Assembly: GCA_022457155.1 (NCBI GenBank)
Contig: JAJGOT010000313.1
Coordinates: 62,001-126,000, forward strand
Length of the DNA stretch: 64,000 nucleotides
DNA from: Cladopsammia gracilis
Lineage: Eukaryota; Cnidaria; Anthozoa; Scleractinia; Dendrophylliidae
Direction: 5' to 3'
The notes beneath the pieces were generated by a model, which saw only the letters and a list, made by a program, of their open reading frames with translations, did no database searches and was not told the DNA's origin. The position numbers and the translations under genes were made by a program. Below are positions 1 through 12,100 of this stretch, piece after piece. Each line of letters begins with the position of its first letter. Position 1 is the stretch's first letter.

Positions 1-75
1 CATCCGACTAGATCACGGAAGGGCGTGGGTTCGAATCCCATCTGGAACTCGGAAAATTTTTTCCGAGTTGGGATG
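1..75 (+). repeat. tRNA-derived SINE tail (partial)
   Basis: The window begins inside a tRNA-like sequence with a good B box (gggttcgaatccc, about 28-40), followed by a small hairpin around a T run (about 50-70). The A-box half lies outside the window. It sits in an integrin intron just before the exon at 145. Confidence 0.5.
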
Positions 76-144
76 CTGTTTTCATTCATGTTTCATTTCT
101 TAAAAGACTCACTTGGAGATTTTATTATTTGTTTCTTTATTCAG

Positions 145-3100
145 GTGGTCATCTTTAGAAGTTTAAGCGCAGGAACATTTAGTACTAAACCAAACGCGAT
201 CTTGCCACCACAAATTGGTGATGAGATGAGTCGTCAACCTGGTACAGGATTTGGCTACGCTATTTGCGGTGTTGACCTTAACAATGATGGGTAAGTTAGT
301 ACTTTACAGCTGTAATAATCTGGCAACGGCTGCTCAAAGAGTAAATAACGCTATTCCTAATTTCGAAACTTTTGATATAAATGTGGGGAATCTAATTGCT
401 GGCCCCAATTCCCTGTAACACTGAAGACTCGCGTTGTAGAAATAAACGTATTTAATGCCTATAAAATCCTAGAATGTGTAACAATCAACCGAAAAGATCT
501 CAGCTACTCCGTACGTGCTCCAGAAAAACCCATCTACTTATCACATGATTCGAAATTCGATAGTTAAATCACTTAGCAACATGAAAAATAAAAGTAACGA
601 TTTCTTAAGCTGTAAAACAATACGTCACGCGGTCAAAACATTTCTTACATAAATTCTTGTTAATGCGGGTGTCACACAGTCGCGATTTTGCTTCACGATT
701 ACCTGACGATGCGAAAAGTGACAAAAATCATGAGTCCCTCGCGAGAGGTCTTAGAGCACTTGACGGGCTCTGATATAGGACTTAAGTGGTCTTCAGTGTG
801 TCTTGAAGGACGTGATAAGTCGGCAAACTCTCACGAACATTTTGACCATGCTCAAAACAATCGTGAGAGTCAGCCGATCTATCTTCGTCGGGTAGCGGAC
901 GCCAAACCGTCGTCAACTGCTCTTAAATGCTCTTGACGATCGGGAGTTGCTCGTGAGCCGCTCGAATTGATCGCCAGTCCCACTGATAGGTCGCCAACAG
1001 ATCGCGAGTAGGACGCGAATGAACGTGGATTGCTCTGTTACGGCACGTCTGTTGATCGTGTATAGCTCGTTTGTAACTCGTGTATAGCTCTTGACAAACG
1101 TGAGTTGGACTTCACCTTGTGGTATTTTTTATTTTGACGCCACATTTCCTACATTCTTTTCGCGATATTTTACAAATTTAGATCGTGAAGGTCGTGAGCT
1201 GATCGTGAGTTTAGGTCTCGACTGTGTGACACCGCCTTAAGTATAAGCAAATATATCTTGCAATATTAAACGTCTAACTCACATACGTATGTGGAGGCGC
1301 TGTGGTTAAGTTGTTAGCTTGTGGGACTTTCAACCTTAAGGTCGGTGGTTCAAGCCTGGTCTCTGCAGTCGTGTTGTTTCCTTAGACAAGAAACTTTGCC
1401 CCACGCTGTCTCTCTCCACCCGGGTTGTATAAATGGCTACCAGTTACATAATGCTGGGGGGTGGGGGGGGGGGGGGGGGGGGGTAACCTTGCGATGGATT
1501 AACATCCCATCCAGGGGGGAGTAGTAATACTCTCAGTCGCTTCATGCTACAGTACCCGGGTTAAGCTCTGGCAGTTGTGAGCCATTAGGCTTGTGAAGAC
1601 TTACCTGGTACCTACTATCTCAAACGTATGGATTGTTAAGTGATCGTGTTAAAGTCCATCCTTAAATGGAAGCTTGTGAAAGAAAATGCGCTGAAACCAC
1701 GACTGTTGCTGTTCGATGATCGACGCTCTTGCATTGGTAAAGTCAACTACGCTTTAACAAAGAAAAGTACAGCCATTTATTAGTCTTCTAAAGACGGCAC
1801 AAACATTTTTTTTCTCGTCTCGAAACACGAAGCACTCGACTGAAACTCGAAGTTCGAGTTTCGAGTGACCGTCAATTTGCATTTGACCGGTATTGTATAT
1901 GTACATGATCATCAATTCTGTTTCCCTGTGTGGGGAATAGGGCGGACAATCATCGCTCTCCACATTTTTCTGGCTCGCACAATGGTGGAGGACTTGGCCT
2001 AAGATCTCATGCCCATCTCTTGCAGTTCTCTCTCTCCACTGTTCGTCTCCATGTCTCTTTTGGTCGATCTCTTTTCCTTTTGCTCTCTGGCGCCCAGTTC
2101 AGTGCGGTATGCGTGATCACTCCTTGTTCCATTTGTAAACACGTCCGATCCACTGCCACCGTCTTCTCCTCACTCACATTGAGCCCACGGGTTGTGATGG
2201 TCACCTGCGGACGGCGTTGGAGTTAGGGGATGGCAGGGAGTTAGACGCAGGGGGTGGGGGTCGGTGAAGCAAAGCGTCTTGGGGAGGGGAGGGTCAGGAC
2301 ATTTTGTAATCACGAGTTGGCTCATCTCCTAATACATAGAGCGTTTTTCAATTAAGTGTCTTAAAACCAAAAACAAATGTAATTACTCCGACCTATCATG
2401 GAACTCACAGACACTCAAATGAAGCAAATACATGTAGCCGGCGCCAAGCGCGGGAAAACACGTGCGAGCAAGTCACGATTGGTTTTGGTTTTACTTTTGA
2501 TTGGTCAAGAACGTGGCGAGAGATTTTTTAGCCAATCACAAAGCGAAGCAATGAAAAACCAAAGCAATTGTGTTATTACTTTTCACGCTCAATCGAAAAC
2601 TGCCCTAAAGTGGCACGAGATTTTTTAGGCAACCACAAAGCGTAGCAATGCAAAACCAAAGCAATTGCGAAATTACGTTCGACACTTAATTGAAAACTGC
2701 TCAATACCTAATTCAATAAAGGTTGCCTTGACAATTGGTCATTGGCCATTTTGGCATACGGAACACGATGCAATGCTTTGCTTGAGTGACCGCCAAACAA
2801 TAGCTTCCCAATGCCCAATTACCAATGACCAAAGCAACATTTATTGAATTAGGTAGATAGCTGATATACGTATGGCCCTTAAGACGCAGGTTTTATTTAA
2901 TACATTTGAATCCAATTAGTACCGAAACTGTCAGGGGGAAACTTACTGAGTTATTGACGGTCAGGATAGGGTACAAAGCAGGGAAAACTTTCTCTGGTTT
3001 GCGTCAAATTGAGGGAGAACTTAAGTTATCCAGTGTTCCTGGTATCAAGATTCTTCTGCATTAGTGGACATTCAAATTGCAGTTCGTTTTAACTGAAGCA

Positions 3101-6100
3101 AGAGTTTTCCTGTCAATTCCAACACAATCTTACAGAGCCACACTTTTTACAGGTTTTCAGATCTTCTTGTTGGTGCTCCATTCTTTTCTGATGATTTGTA
3201 TCCTGAGCAAGGAAGAGTATATGTGTATGATAATAAAGGAGACGGAGACTTGAGGTTAGCACACACGCTCCCAGAAAAATTCAGTACAGAGAAATGGAGA
3301 GCAAACTTTGGACGGGCAATCGCTGCTGTTGGGGATATTGATCTGGATGGATTCCAAGGTATGGAGTTAAAAAATGAGCATTTGACATTCTATGCAACGT
3401 CTTAATTGTCTTTGTGTTGCTATCAAAGCCAGTAAAGCAAACTGCTTATCATATGTAATTGAAAACGATATGTTGATGCATTAGGCCCCGTCCACACGTA
3501 TCCGGATATTTTTGAATCCGCAACTTTTTTGTTGCGGATTAGAAAATATTCGCGCCCACACGTAGCGTATTTGAATCGTATTTGCCCGTCCACACGTATC
3601 CGGATTCGCTCTAGCAGCCAGGGCTTCTCTTTAAATGTTGTCAAAAAAGCATACGCAAAGGCCAAGTTCAAATCAAAGTTCAACTGTAAACACGTTATTA
3701 GACTAGAAATAAGTCCATGCAGAAGTAAAGCGATAACATTTCGGTCGGCCATGTTGAATATTCGCGCGGTTAAAGACTGGATCTGATACTGTTTACGTCA
3801 GCGTATTAAAAAATATCCGAATTCGATGCCGTACTCGTAGCGTATTCAAAAATTTCCACTCTGGAGAGCGAATTCAAAAAGTTGCGGATTCGTGAGCCGA
3901 ATTCGCCGGATACGTGTGGACGGAAGGCCAATCCGCAACAAAAAAGTTGCGGATTAAAAAATATCCGGATACGTGTGGACGGGGCTTTAGTCGAAGTCAG
4001 AAATTTCTGAAATATTTTTGGTAGTGTGATTTCACATAACGAAAAATGTTAGGCTAATGAATCCAACTGTCAAGTACGCCATTTAAATCGATTGCCCGTG
4101 ACTTTAAGGTGCCGTTACACGAGGCGTTTTTTTCCTGCAACTTGCATTGCAATGCTGACGAGAGCCGTTTCGAGACAAGTTGCGGATGAAATTGCGCGTG
4201 TAACACCTTCTCAGTGCGCAACTTGTTTCGCAACGAAAAGTTGCGTTGCGAGTTGCAAGACAAGTTGCGTTGCGAGACAAGTTGCAAACGTGTAACATGT
4301 TATCAGCAACTTGTCTCGCAACATGTCGCAATGGCTCGTCAGCATTGCGTTGCAAGTTGCAGGAAAAAAATGCCTCGTGTAACATTACCTTTATCATACT
4401 GTAGCCATTGTTTATTTATTCATTTATTTGTTCAAAGTGTTGTGAATTTCTCTTCCCGACAAGTGACCAAAGATAATATTGTATGGGGAATTGAATGTAG
4501 GATTCTGCTACCTCCTTTTAAAAAAAAGACAGTGTGGATTTGTGTTCGGCATGGACAAGGAGAGTCAAGACTCTGTTCAGTACGAGAATTTGTAACACGT
4601 GAACATCTTGTAAATCTGCGATATCGAGTCATAACCTTGTGCCACGTAGAGAACATGCTGACATACTGAGAAAGGTTCATGTTTTCAGGCACAAAAGCAA
4701 CGAAATTTTAAATTAGTTTTGCTTGTCCCTGTGACTGTCTGATGTATGGCTCAACGGTTTTCAAAAATAAACTGATTTTACGAAACACAGCTAAACGAAT
4801 TACTTAAGCATAAAGTCCACGAGTGCACGCGGATTTGTGGTATGTGTCAATTTCGGCAATTTGCGTATTCTCGTTCAAATTAGCATAAACGTTTGCGTTA
4901 TGTGGTAACGTACTCGGATTGTTGTCATTACTTAAACATCGTATTGATTTCAGATGTAGCCATAGGGGCCCCATATGAGGATAGTGGCGAAGGTGTGGTG
5001 TATATTTACAGAGGATCAAAAGATGGCCTTGTGACAACTCCTATGCAGGTACAATGTAACGCTGTTGTAACTTGATTCATCATTGTCATGCCTATCTGCG
5101 AAGGACCTCTTCATGCTTTCGATTTTCCGTTTTTCCTGAAATGGAATGCGCAATCTGAAACCAGATTTAGATCAGAACAATCCTTATCAGAGTTAGCACC
5201 AATGTATGCTGATGTCGTCACCAGGCAAGCAGACATGCCCACCTCAAGAGGGAGCAGTGTAACGCCGCGAACAATGAACCTACGGACAATGGAACCGCGA
5301 ACGTAATTACGAACAAAGGAATTATTTTGATATAATTTTTATGCGGGAATGACTGGTGATTTAACGGTGGAACTTTAGAAACCTTGTTGTTGTGTGAGCA
5401 TAGTTTAGTTACTAAGGATACACAGTGTGAATCCGACGTAACCAAAGCGTTACAGTGCATAGGTTCCAGTATTGTTATTTGTCCATTGTTATCTATTTAT
5501 TAATTTTCTTTTTTTGCTATTAAGATCATTGAAGGTTCCAGTGTATCGCCAGGCATCAAATCATTCGGATATTCATTGTCTGGATCACTTGACATGGATA
5601 GAAATGGATATCCAGGTATAGGGGAATATTTGCTGACTTTATTGTGTACATTTTTCGCCATGAACTTAAATGGACTCCATAAACTGAAGGAGCATGTCGT
5701 ATACTTACTAATCAGTGAAAATGCCTGTCTGAAAATAAGATCTGTTTTGCAGATATCCTTGTTGGGGCTTATCAGTCAGACACAGTTGCGCTACTAAGGT
5801 GAGTTATATCTCTTTAAACAGACACCTTTCTTGTTCAGACACCATTCTTGGACAGATACCTTTCTTGGACAGACACTTCTCTTGGACAGACACCTTTTTA
5901 GACAGACACCTCTCTTGTTCAGGCTCTTAGACACCTTTTTAGACAGACACCTCTTGAACAGACACCTTTCTTGGACAGACACCTCTTGGATGAACACCTG
6001 TCTTGTTCAGGCACATCTCTTTGACAGACACCCTTTTACATGTAGACACCTTTCTTGTTAAGCCACTTCTTGTTTAGACACAAACACCTCGCTTGGACAG

Positions 6101-9100
6101 ACCTCTTAGACAGACACCTTTTGTGGAGAGACACCTATTGTTCAGACACCTTTCTTGTTAAGACACCTCTCTTGGATAAACGCTGTTCAAACACCTCTCT
6201 TGGACAGACACTTCTCTTGGACAGACACATTTTTAGACAGACACCTTTATTGGACAGATACCTCTCTTTTTCAAACACCTTCCAAGTTCAGACAGCTCTC
6301 TTGGACAGACACCTTTATTGGACAGAACAACTCTCTTGGACAGACACCTTTATTGGACAGACATTTTTAGACAGACACCTTTATTGGACAGAACAACTCT
6401 CTTGGACAGATACCTTTATTGGACAGAACAACCCTTGGACAGACACCTTTATTGGACAGAACAACTCTTGGACAGACACCTTTATTGGACAGAAAAACTC
6501 TTGGATGGACACCTTTATTGGACAGACATAGTTTTAGACAGACACCTTTATTGGTCAGAAATCTTTATTAAACAGATACCTCTCTTTTTCAGACACCTTT
6601 CTTGTTCAGACACCCTTCTTGGAAAGACACTTTCTTTGACAGCCATCTCTCTTGCATGGGCACTAAACTTGGCCAGACACCTTGTTAGAATATTTCGGTA
6701 TTTCATTTAACAATATTACATTTTTCTTCAGATCTAAGGCTGTTATCTCACTTTCATCAACAATAAGTATTAGCCCCAGCACATTTGACATCAAGGGCCG
6801 CAAGACCTGTAACGAGACTGGACAGGGGAATGTTAACTTTGCCACACAATGGTGAGCCTGGTCCTTAATAGAATGCCATCATATGTTTTCCTTGAAATGA
6901 CTTGCAAGTAGTTCTTATTATATTCCCTTTTTGTTTATTTCTACAATTACTAGCTTTAAAATTACTGTTTGCACCAAGTACAAGGAAAGATCAGGAAAAG
7001 TAAACGATAAAATAGGTAAGTCTTGTAATTGAGTCCAATACAAGTTGATCACCGTAAGGCAGAGAGGCTGCTTTCTTGTTAAACAGTGCACATTGCAATT
7101 GCCATGCAACTCTGGTCTTGAAAAAAAAAACTGCGTCAGTTGAAACATTAGTAAACATCACATCCATGCTGGGCTGTGATTGCTTGACATGAAGAGTGTA
7201 GCGAAACAAGTTGCAAGCGCCATGTTACACATATTTTTGTTGTGCAACTTGACATTATTTGTTGCAGAGAGTAGAAAATGATTTTCGTGGAACTTAAAAA
7301 AAAGATTCAGTTGCACGAGGGGGTGTTGCATGTAACCATCGTTTTGTGAGACAAGTTGCACAACAAATTGTTACTTGTAACAGCACCTTTAGTGTGTTGA
7401 TTTGTTGAATATGTGAAACATTGATCAAATAGACTATTTTGCTAATGTTGTGTTCCCAGTGCATCTTGGGTAGTTCTAGTCCTTTGTGGGGGCAAACGGC
7501 CAAAATTAAAATTTCAAATTACCTGCCAAACTGGTCGTTTGCCCCCACAAAGGTCTAGAACTACCCAAGATGCACTGGGAACACAACATTAGCAAAATAG
7601 TCTATTGTAGTAGTTGGGTAGAAATATCACTTGGTCTCTCCATTAAGGTGGCTGAACACAGTTTGCACGCGGTCTTCAATTTCAGCTGCTTACGTGAGTC
7701 AGCACGTGCAGAGTTTTGAGAAAAACAAACGTGGCGCCTATTCAGCGATCATTTTATTTTGCTCAGCGTGGATCGCGAAAGTGTTGTTTTTCGTCTTAAA
7801 ATCAAACAATTTGTTGTTCGTAAAAATGTTTGTTGAATCAATAGATAATTTATAGAACCATTGAAGAAATACACTGCCTTTTTGGTCGTTTTTGTCTTTG
7901 GATCGAGAACCCAGTCAAATGCAACGCATGTGCAGTTGACCAAAAAATTGTGACTGGATAGTTTTTGCGACTTTCCTCGGAAACGTGCTGATTTCTACGG
8001 AACCACTCGTTAGAATTTCACGAAATGTGGCACAATAATAGTTCCGAATATGCCGAACTCACCTGGCATCAAAAATTTGAAATCTAACAGAGGAGATTTT
8101 TACAAAACGCAAACATATTAAACCACAAATTACAGAAGATCCCTCTGTTAAAATTACATGAGTATTGTTACGAGTTTACTGGAAACAAATGATGGACAAA
8201 ATCTAACGACCAGATTTTCTGAAAATAAACGAAACCAAATAGTGCAGGCTGATTTACAATCCACCTTGTTGCCATGGCAACACCCTAAAAGCTCGACAAA
8301 GAAAATCAAAATATATAGCTTGTTGCTTAATCTTATTCCTCGCCAGTTTTGGGCGCCCAGACGTCAGTGGTTTTAAAATGACAATGAATGACGCATAGGT
8401 ACAGTAAAACTGTGTTCAGCCACTTTAATCGTTTGATCAATTGTAAACATTGAGCCCGCCATATGAAATGGTCACCTGCCTTACCCATGGGGACGGCGTT
8501 GGAGGGAGGGGAGGGTGGGGAGTGGGGAGTTGAACACAGGGGGTGGGGGTAGGTGAAACAAAACGTCTTGGAGAGGGGAGTGTCCGAATGTTTCGTATTC
8601 ATGAGTTAACTCATTGGCGCCCTTTATTTTATTTTATGTAAGGCTTTTTCGAGCTAACCGTGAATACGAAATGCTAACGGTAACGCATTATTGCCGATTT
8701 TTTTGGAAATTAAATGTAAGACTTTTGACGAATGCAAACAAACGCAAAAAAAAAAACGGTAACTTTCAGTTCGAAGAAAAAAAAAAAAGTAAAAAAAAAA
8801 AAAAACCTGCCCTCGGTTGCCTCCGGCTCTATTGTCCTTTTACTTATGCACTGCGCTTCCAACGATTTGACTAATTACTGAGGTCAAATTTTGTTATTTC
8901 AACGTAGATATGAGGAAAAAGTTTCCATCTGAGTGATGGATCAAGTGAGTGAGTGAGTGAATTAGCCGCCGTTACAATCTTGTCCCAAGAGCCCGCACGT
9001 TTTAGGTCAGCGGAGACCGAACGTTCACCCTAGGTACTTGGTGTATCCCTGATCATCATGTATGGTACTTCATGTATCCCTTATTGTAATGTATTTAGAT

Positions 9101-12100
9101 ATATTGCAGTGTAATTTAGGTTCGGATTACAGTATTTAAGGTTGAAGCACTGATTTTAGTATTTAGGGTTAAGCACTGATTCCAGCATTTACAGCGTATC
9201 GAAAGGATTAGTTCTTATATATGGTCTGGGCTAGCAGCATATTATCTGATATCCATTAAAAATTACAGCTTCCGGCAGCTAGTCCTCGGTGGTGTAGTGG
9301 ATAGTGTGCATGGAGCAGATCATATGGCCCGGGTTCGAATCCCTATTCTACTGTTGTTTTATCTTTTATTTCTACTGAAATAAAAACTAAGTGTTTAAAT
9401 ACAAAATAATAAGGGATACACCAAGTACATACCATGTTCACAACCTTGGTGCTGACCAAAAGGAATGCGGCCTCTGGGAACGAGATTGCCGCCATTACCG
9501 ATAACCCGTTCATTATGAATGCGCGTATTCACGGGTTAAAAATGAAATCTTGTATGCTAGATGGGATATTGGTTTGCTGTAAATTAATTTTTTTTTTTCT
9601 TTTGCAGATGTGGTGCTGATTATGAAGTCTGACGTTGATTATTCTGAAACAACAAAAAGAGTCCTGTTCAAAGACAATAAGAAGGACGAGATTAATCGTA
9701 CAAAAGAAATAACTACCATTAATAACTGCTCTGATTGGGAAGCTTATCTTAGGGTAAGCTTTAAAATCAATCTTGTAGCCAGGCAAACGTGAAATGCAGA
9801 AATTTGCATGTGTTTGCATAATGTCACATATGTGCATACATTTGCATTTCATTTAAACTTGCATCAAAGGCCATTCCTGTGAAAGCGACCAAGATGCAAA
9901 CAGTTCATACCTTTATTTGCATTTGCATTTCATTAACGTAAGTTTGAATTAAATTGACATAAAAAATTAATCTGTTTCTCACACACCACTGGTGGCCATG
10001 CCAAGCCGACAGCCGCGGCCTGACCTTTATTGTAAAATCAAAACTGCTTATTCCAGAAAGCTAATGAAAAATTACATGGTTGGCAGCAGTAAGCTAGGGG
10101 GGCATATAAACTGAACTCTATGGGTGGGTGGGTGGGAAGGTCAGCAATGGCGGACGCAAGAAAAACAACTGCCCGCCGTAGGTCACATGACCTAACCCCA
10201 GGCCCCAGCAGCGTGTGAGAAAAATATTTTCCGCTTATTTCATTGCACTCAGCCAGCGGAAAATAATCCTTAAATACGCATTCCTATAGAAGTCAGCAAG
10301 CAGCTGCAAACAGTGCATATTTCCTACCGTTATTTACATTTATCCCCCCACCTTTCCCAAAAGTGAAAGAACAGTCGTCGAACTTAATTTTTTAGTCTAC
10401 TAGCAAAGTTTTGCTAATAAGATTTTTTTCTACTAGCAAAACTAGAAAGGTCACTAGCTATATTTTTGCGGTCATTTAGAGGGCGAGAGCCTCTTGAAAA
10501 AAGGGGTTACTTTTGACATCTACAACAAAAGTGTGCACAGGTTCTATGTAAAACCACGTTTATTTTCTTCCATAGATGACATTCGACGATGTCTGAATTT
10601 TTGCCACAAAAGTCTCCAGGAACGTTCACTTTTCTCTCCAACTTTTATTAGAGAAATGCTTACTTGCAAAAGTTTGCTAGAGGCACTTATGCCAACTCTC
10701 CTGGATTATCCGGGAGTCTCCCGGATACGGAACGAATCTCCCGGTCTCCTGTACGGGTCACCAAATCTCCCAGATAAAAGTGACTTTAGATCTTTTCTCT
10801 ACAATAGGCTAAAATTTTAACCCAAATTTTCTCAAAATCCCAAAAAAATTTGGTCCTTCATCATTCACAAACGCTTTTCGGGTCTCAGAAATGCAGAAAA
10901 TGGCACTTATAGAGAGTAAAGCGCCAAAAAAAATTTCCGGACCTCCCTAGATGCTTGCGACTACGTCGCTCGCAAAAAAGAAAAACCCCTCACCCTCAGA
11001 AAAAACTCCCTATTTTAAATCTCCGGAGGTTGGCATCTCTGTAGATGATATTTTGCAGGCTCGGAACTTCCAAAAACCACTGGCATTTTGGTTTTTTTCG
11101 AGTGTTAATTTCGAGCCCTGCTGAGATGCTAAACCTCGATTACAGTTAACCCTTTCACTCCCAAGAGTGCCAAAAATCAAAATTCAAGAAAAATCCCAAA
11201 TTTCATTTTGCAAAATACTGAAAAACAAATGGTACCATGCAAAAGTATTGCTGAAGAGGTTTCATTTGAATGGTCACACCACAGGATTTCATCAACAGAC
11301 TCAAAAGTTAGAACAAATGGTACCATGTAAAAGTACTGCTAACGAGGTTTCATTTGAATGGTCACACCATAGGATTTCGTCAACAGACTCAAAAGTTAGA
11401 ACTGCACTTCACGTCTCCATAATTGCCTATGGGGGTAAACGCCTGAAGTAATGGCTTTAACAACAGTTCTTAACATTGTTGATCATAACCTTTCTTATTT
11501 TAATGACAATTTCTACATTCATTTACAGGAAGGAGTAGGGGATATCTTCCCAGACATAAAATTTCAACTGACTCATAAAATTGTTGACAAGACTCCGCCC
11601 ACACCCGGCAGCCCTACAGAAGTGCCATCACTTGTTCCATACTCTGTTTTGGATCCTTTACAACCACAAGAAGCTACCGCAGTGGTGAGTTATGCTTATT
11701 TTGATTTTTGATTTTTAATTCGTGAATACGCGAAGTTTTGAATAAGTGATAGCAATCGGCAGCAATTTCACTCCATCGGTTGGTTCATGGGCTGTTAAAA
11801 TTGAACCCGCGATATGTAATTTTGCCGATCGCCCGGCTGTCGCCATGTTAGTGTTGTTTTCCAACACCAGTATGTGCCGAGCGCTAGCATCATTCTAGCG
11901 TAGGTTGCTTACATGTAGCTAGGATGTTCCTATTCAGTGTTCTCACCAGGATTTTGCCTTGGGGAGTCGTAGGGCCCCCTCTGCTGAAAAATAGGGGCCC
12001 TGTAGGAATATTACAGGGACAAAGTCACTCCAAAAGGTCTGTTACATGAAGTACCTACCTGATCCAACATGGCGGACAAGATGTTTACCATTTGATAGCG

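Larger units (their letters stand above)
145..5798 (+). other. Integrin alpha: beta-propeller exons with three Ca-binding loops
   Basis: The first five exons in the window encode residues 1-194 of the partial product. FG-GAP repeats are visible as GTGFGYAICGVDLNNDG then FSDLLVGAPFF, ANFGRAIAAVGDIDLDG then VAIGAPY, and SFGYSLSGSLDMDRNG then DILVGAY. Each has the D-x-D/N-x-D/N-G-x-x-D calcium loop seen in blades 5-7 of integrin propellers, and each loop is split by an intron just before its last Asp. The exon order matches the C-terminal half of the propeller, so earlier blades must lie upstream. Confidence 0.9.

Noticed and set aside
688..936. 82-codon frame found twice, identical
   Set aside because: Identity reflects recent copying of MITE A; the DNA is composed of short tcgtgag words and the protein resembles nothing known.
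6055..6710. Frames of 130-158 codons in three phases
   Set aside because: They follow the minisatellite period and code only for repeats of 'DRHLYWTE'-like words.
9283..9351. Possible tRNA gene
   Set aside because: Pol III boxes are present, but no cloverleaf with a proper anticodon stem; it repeats at 15889 within a MITE-like element.
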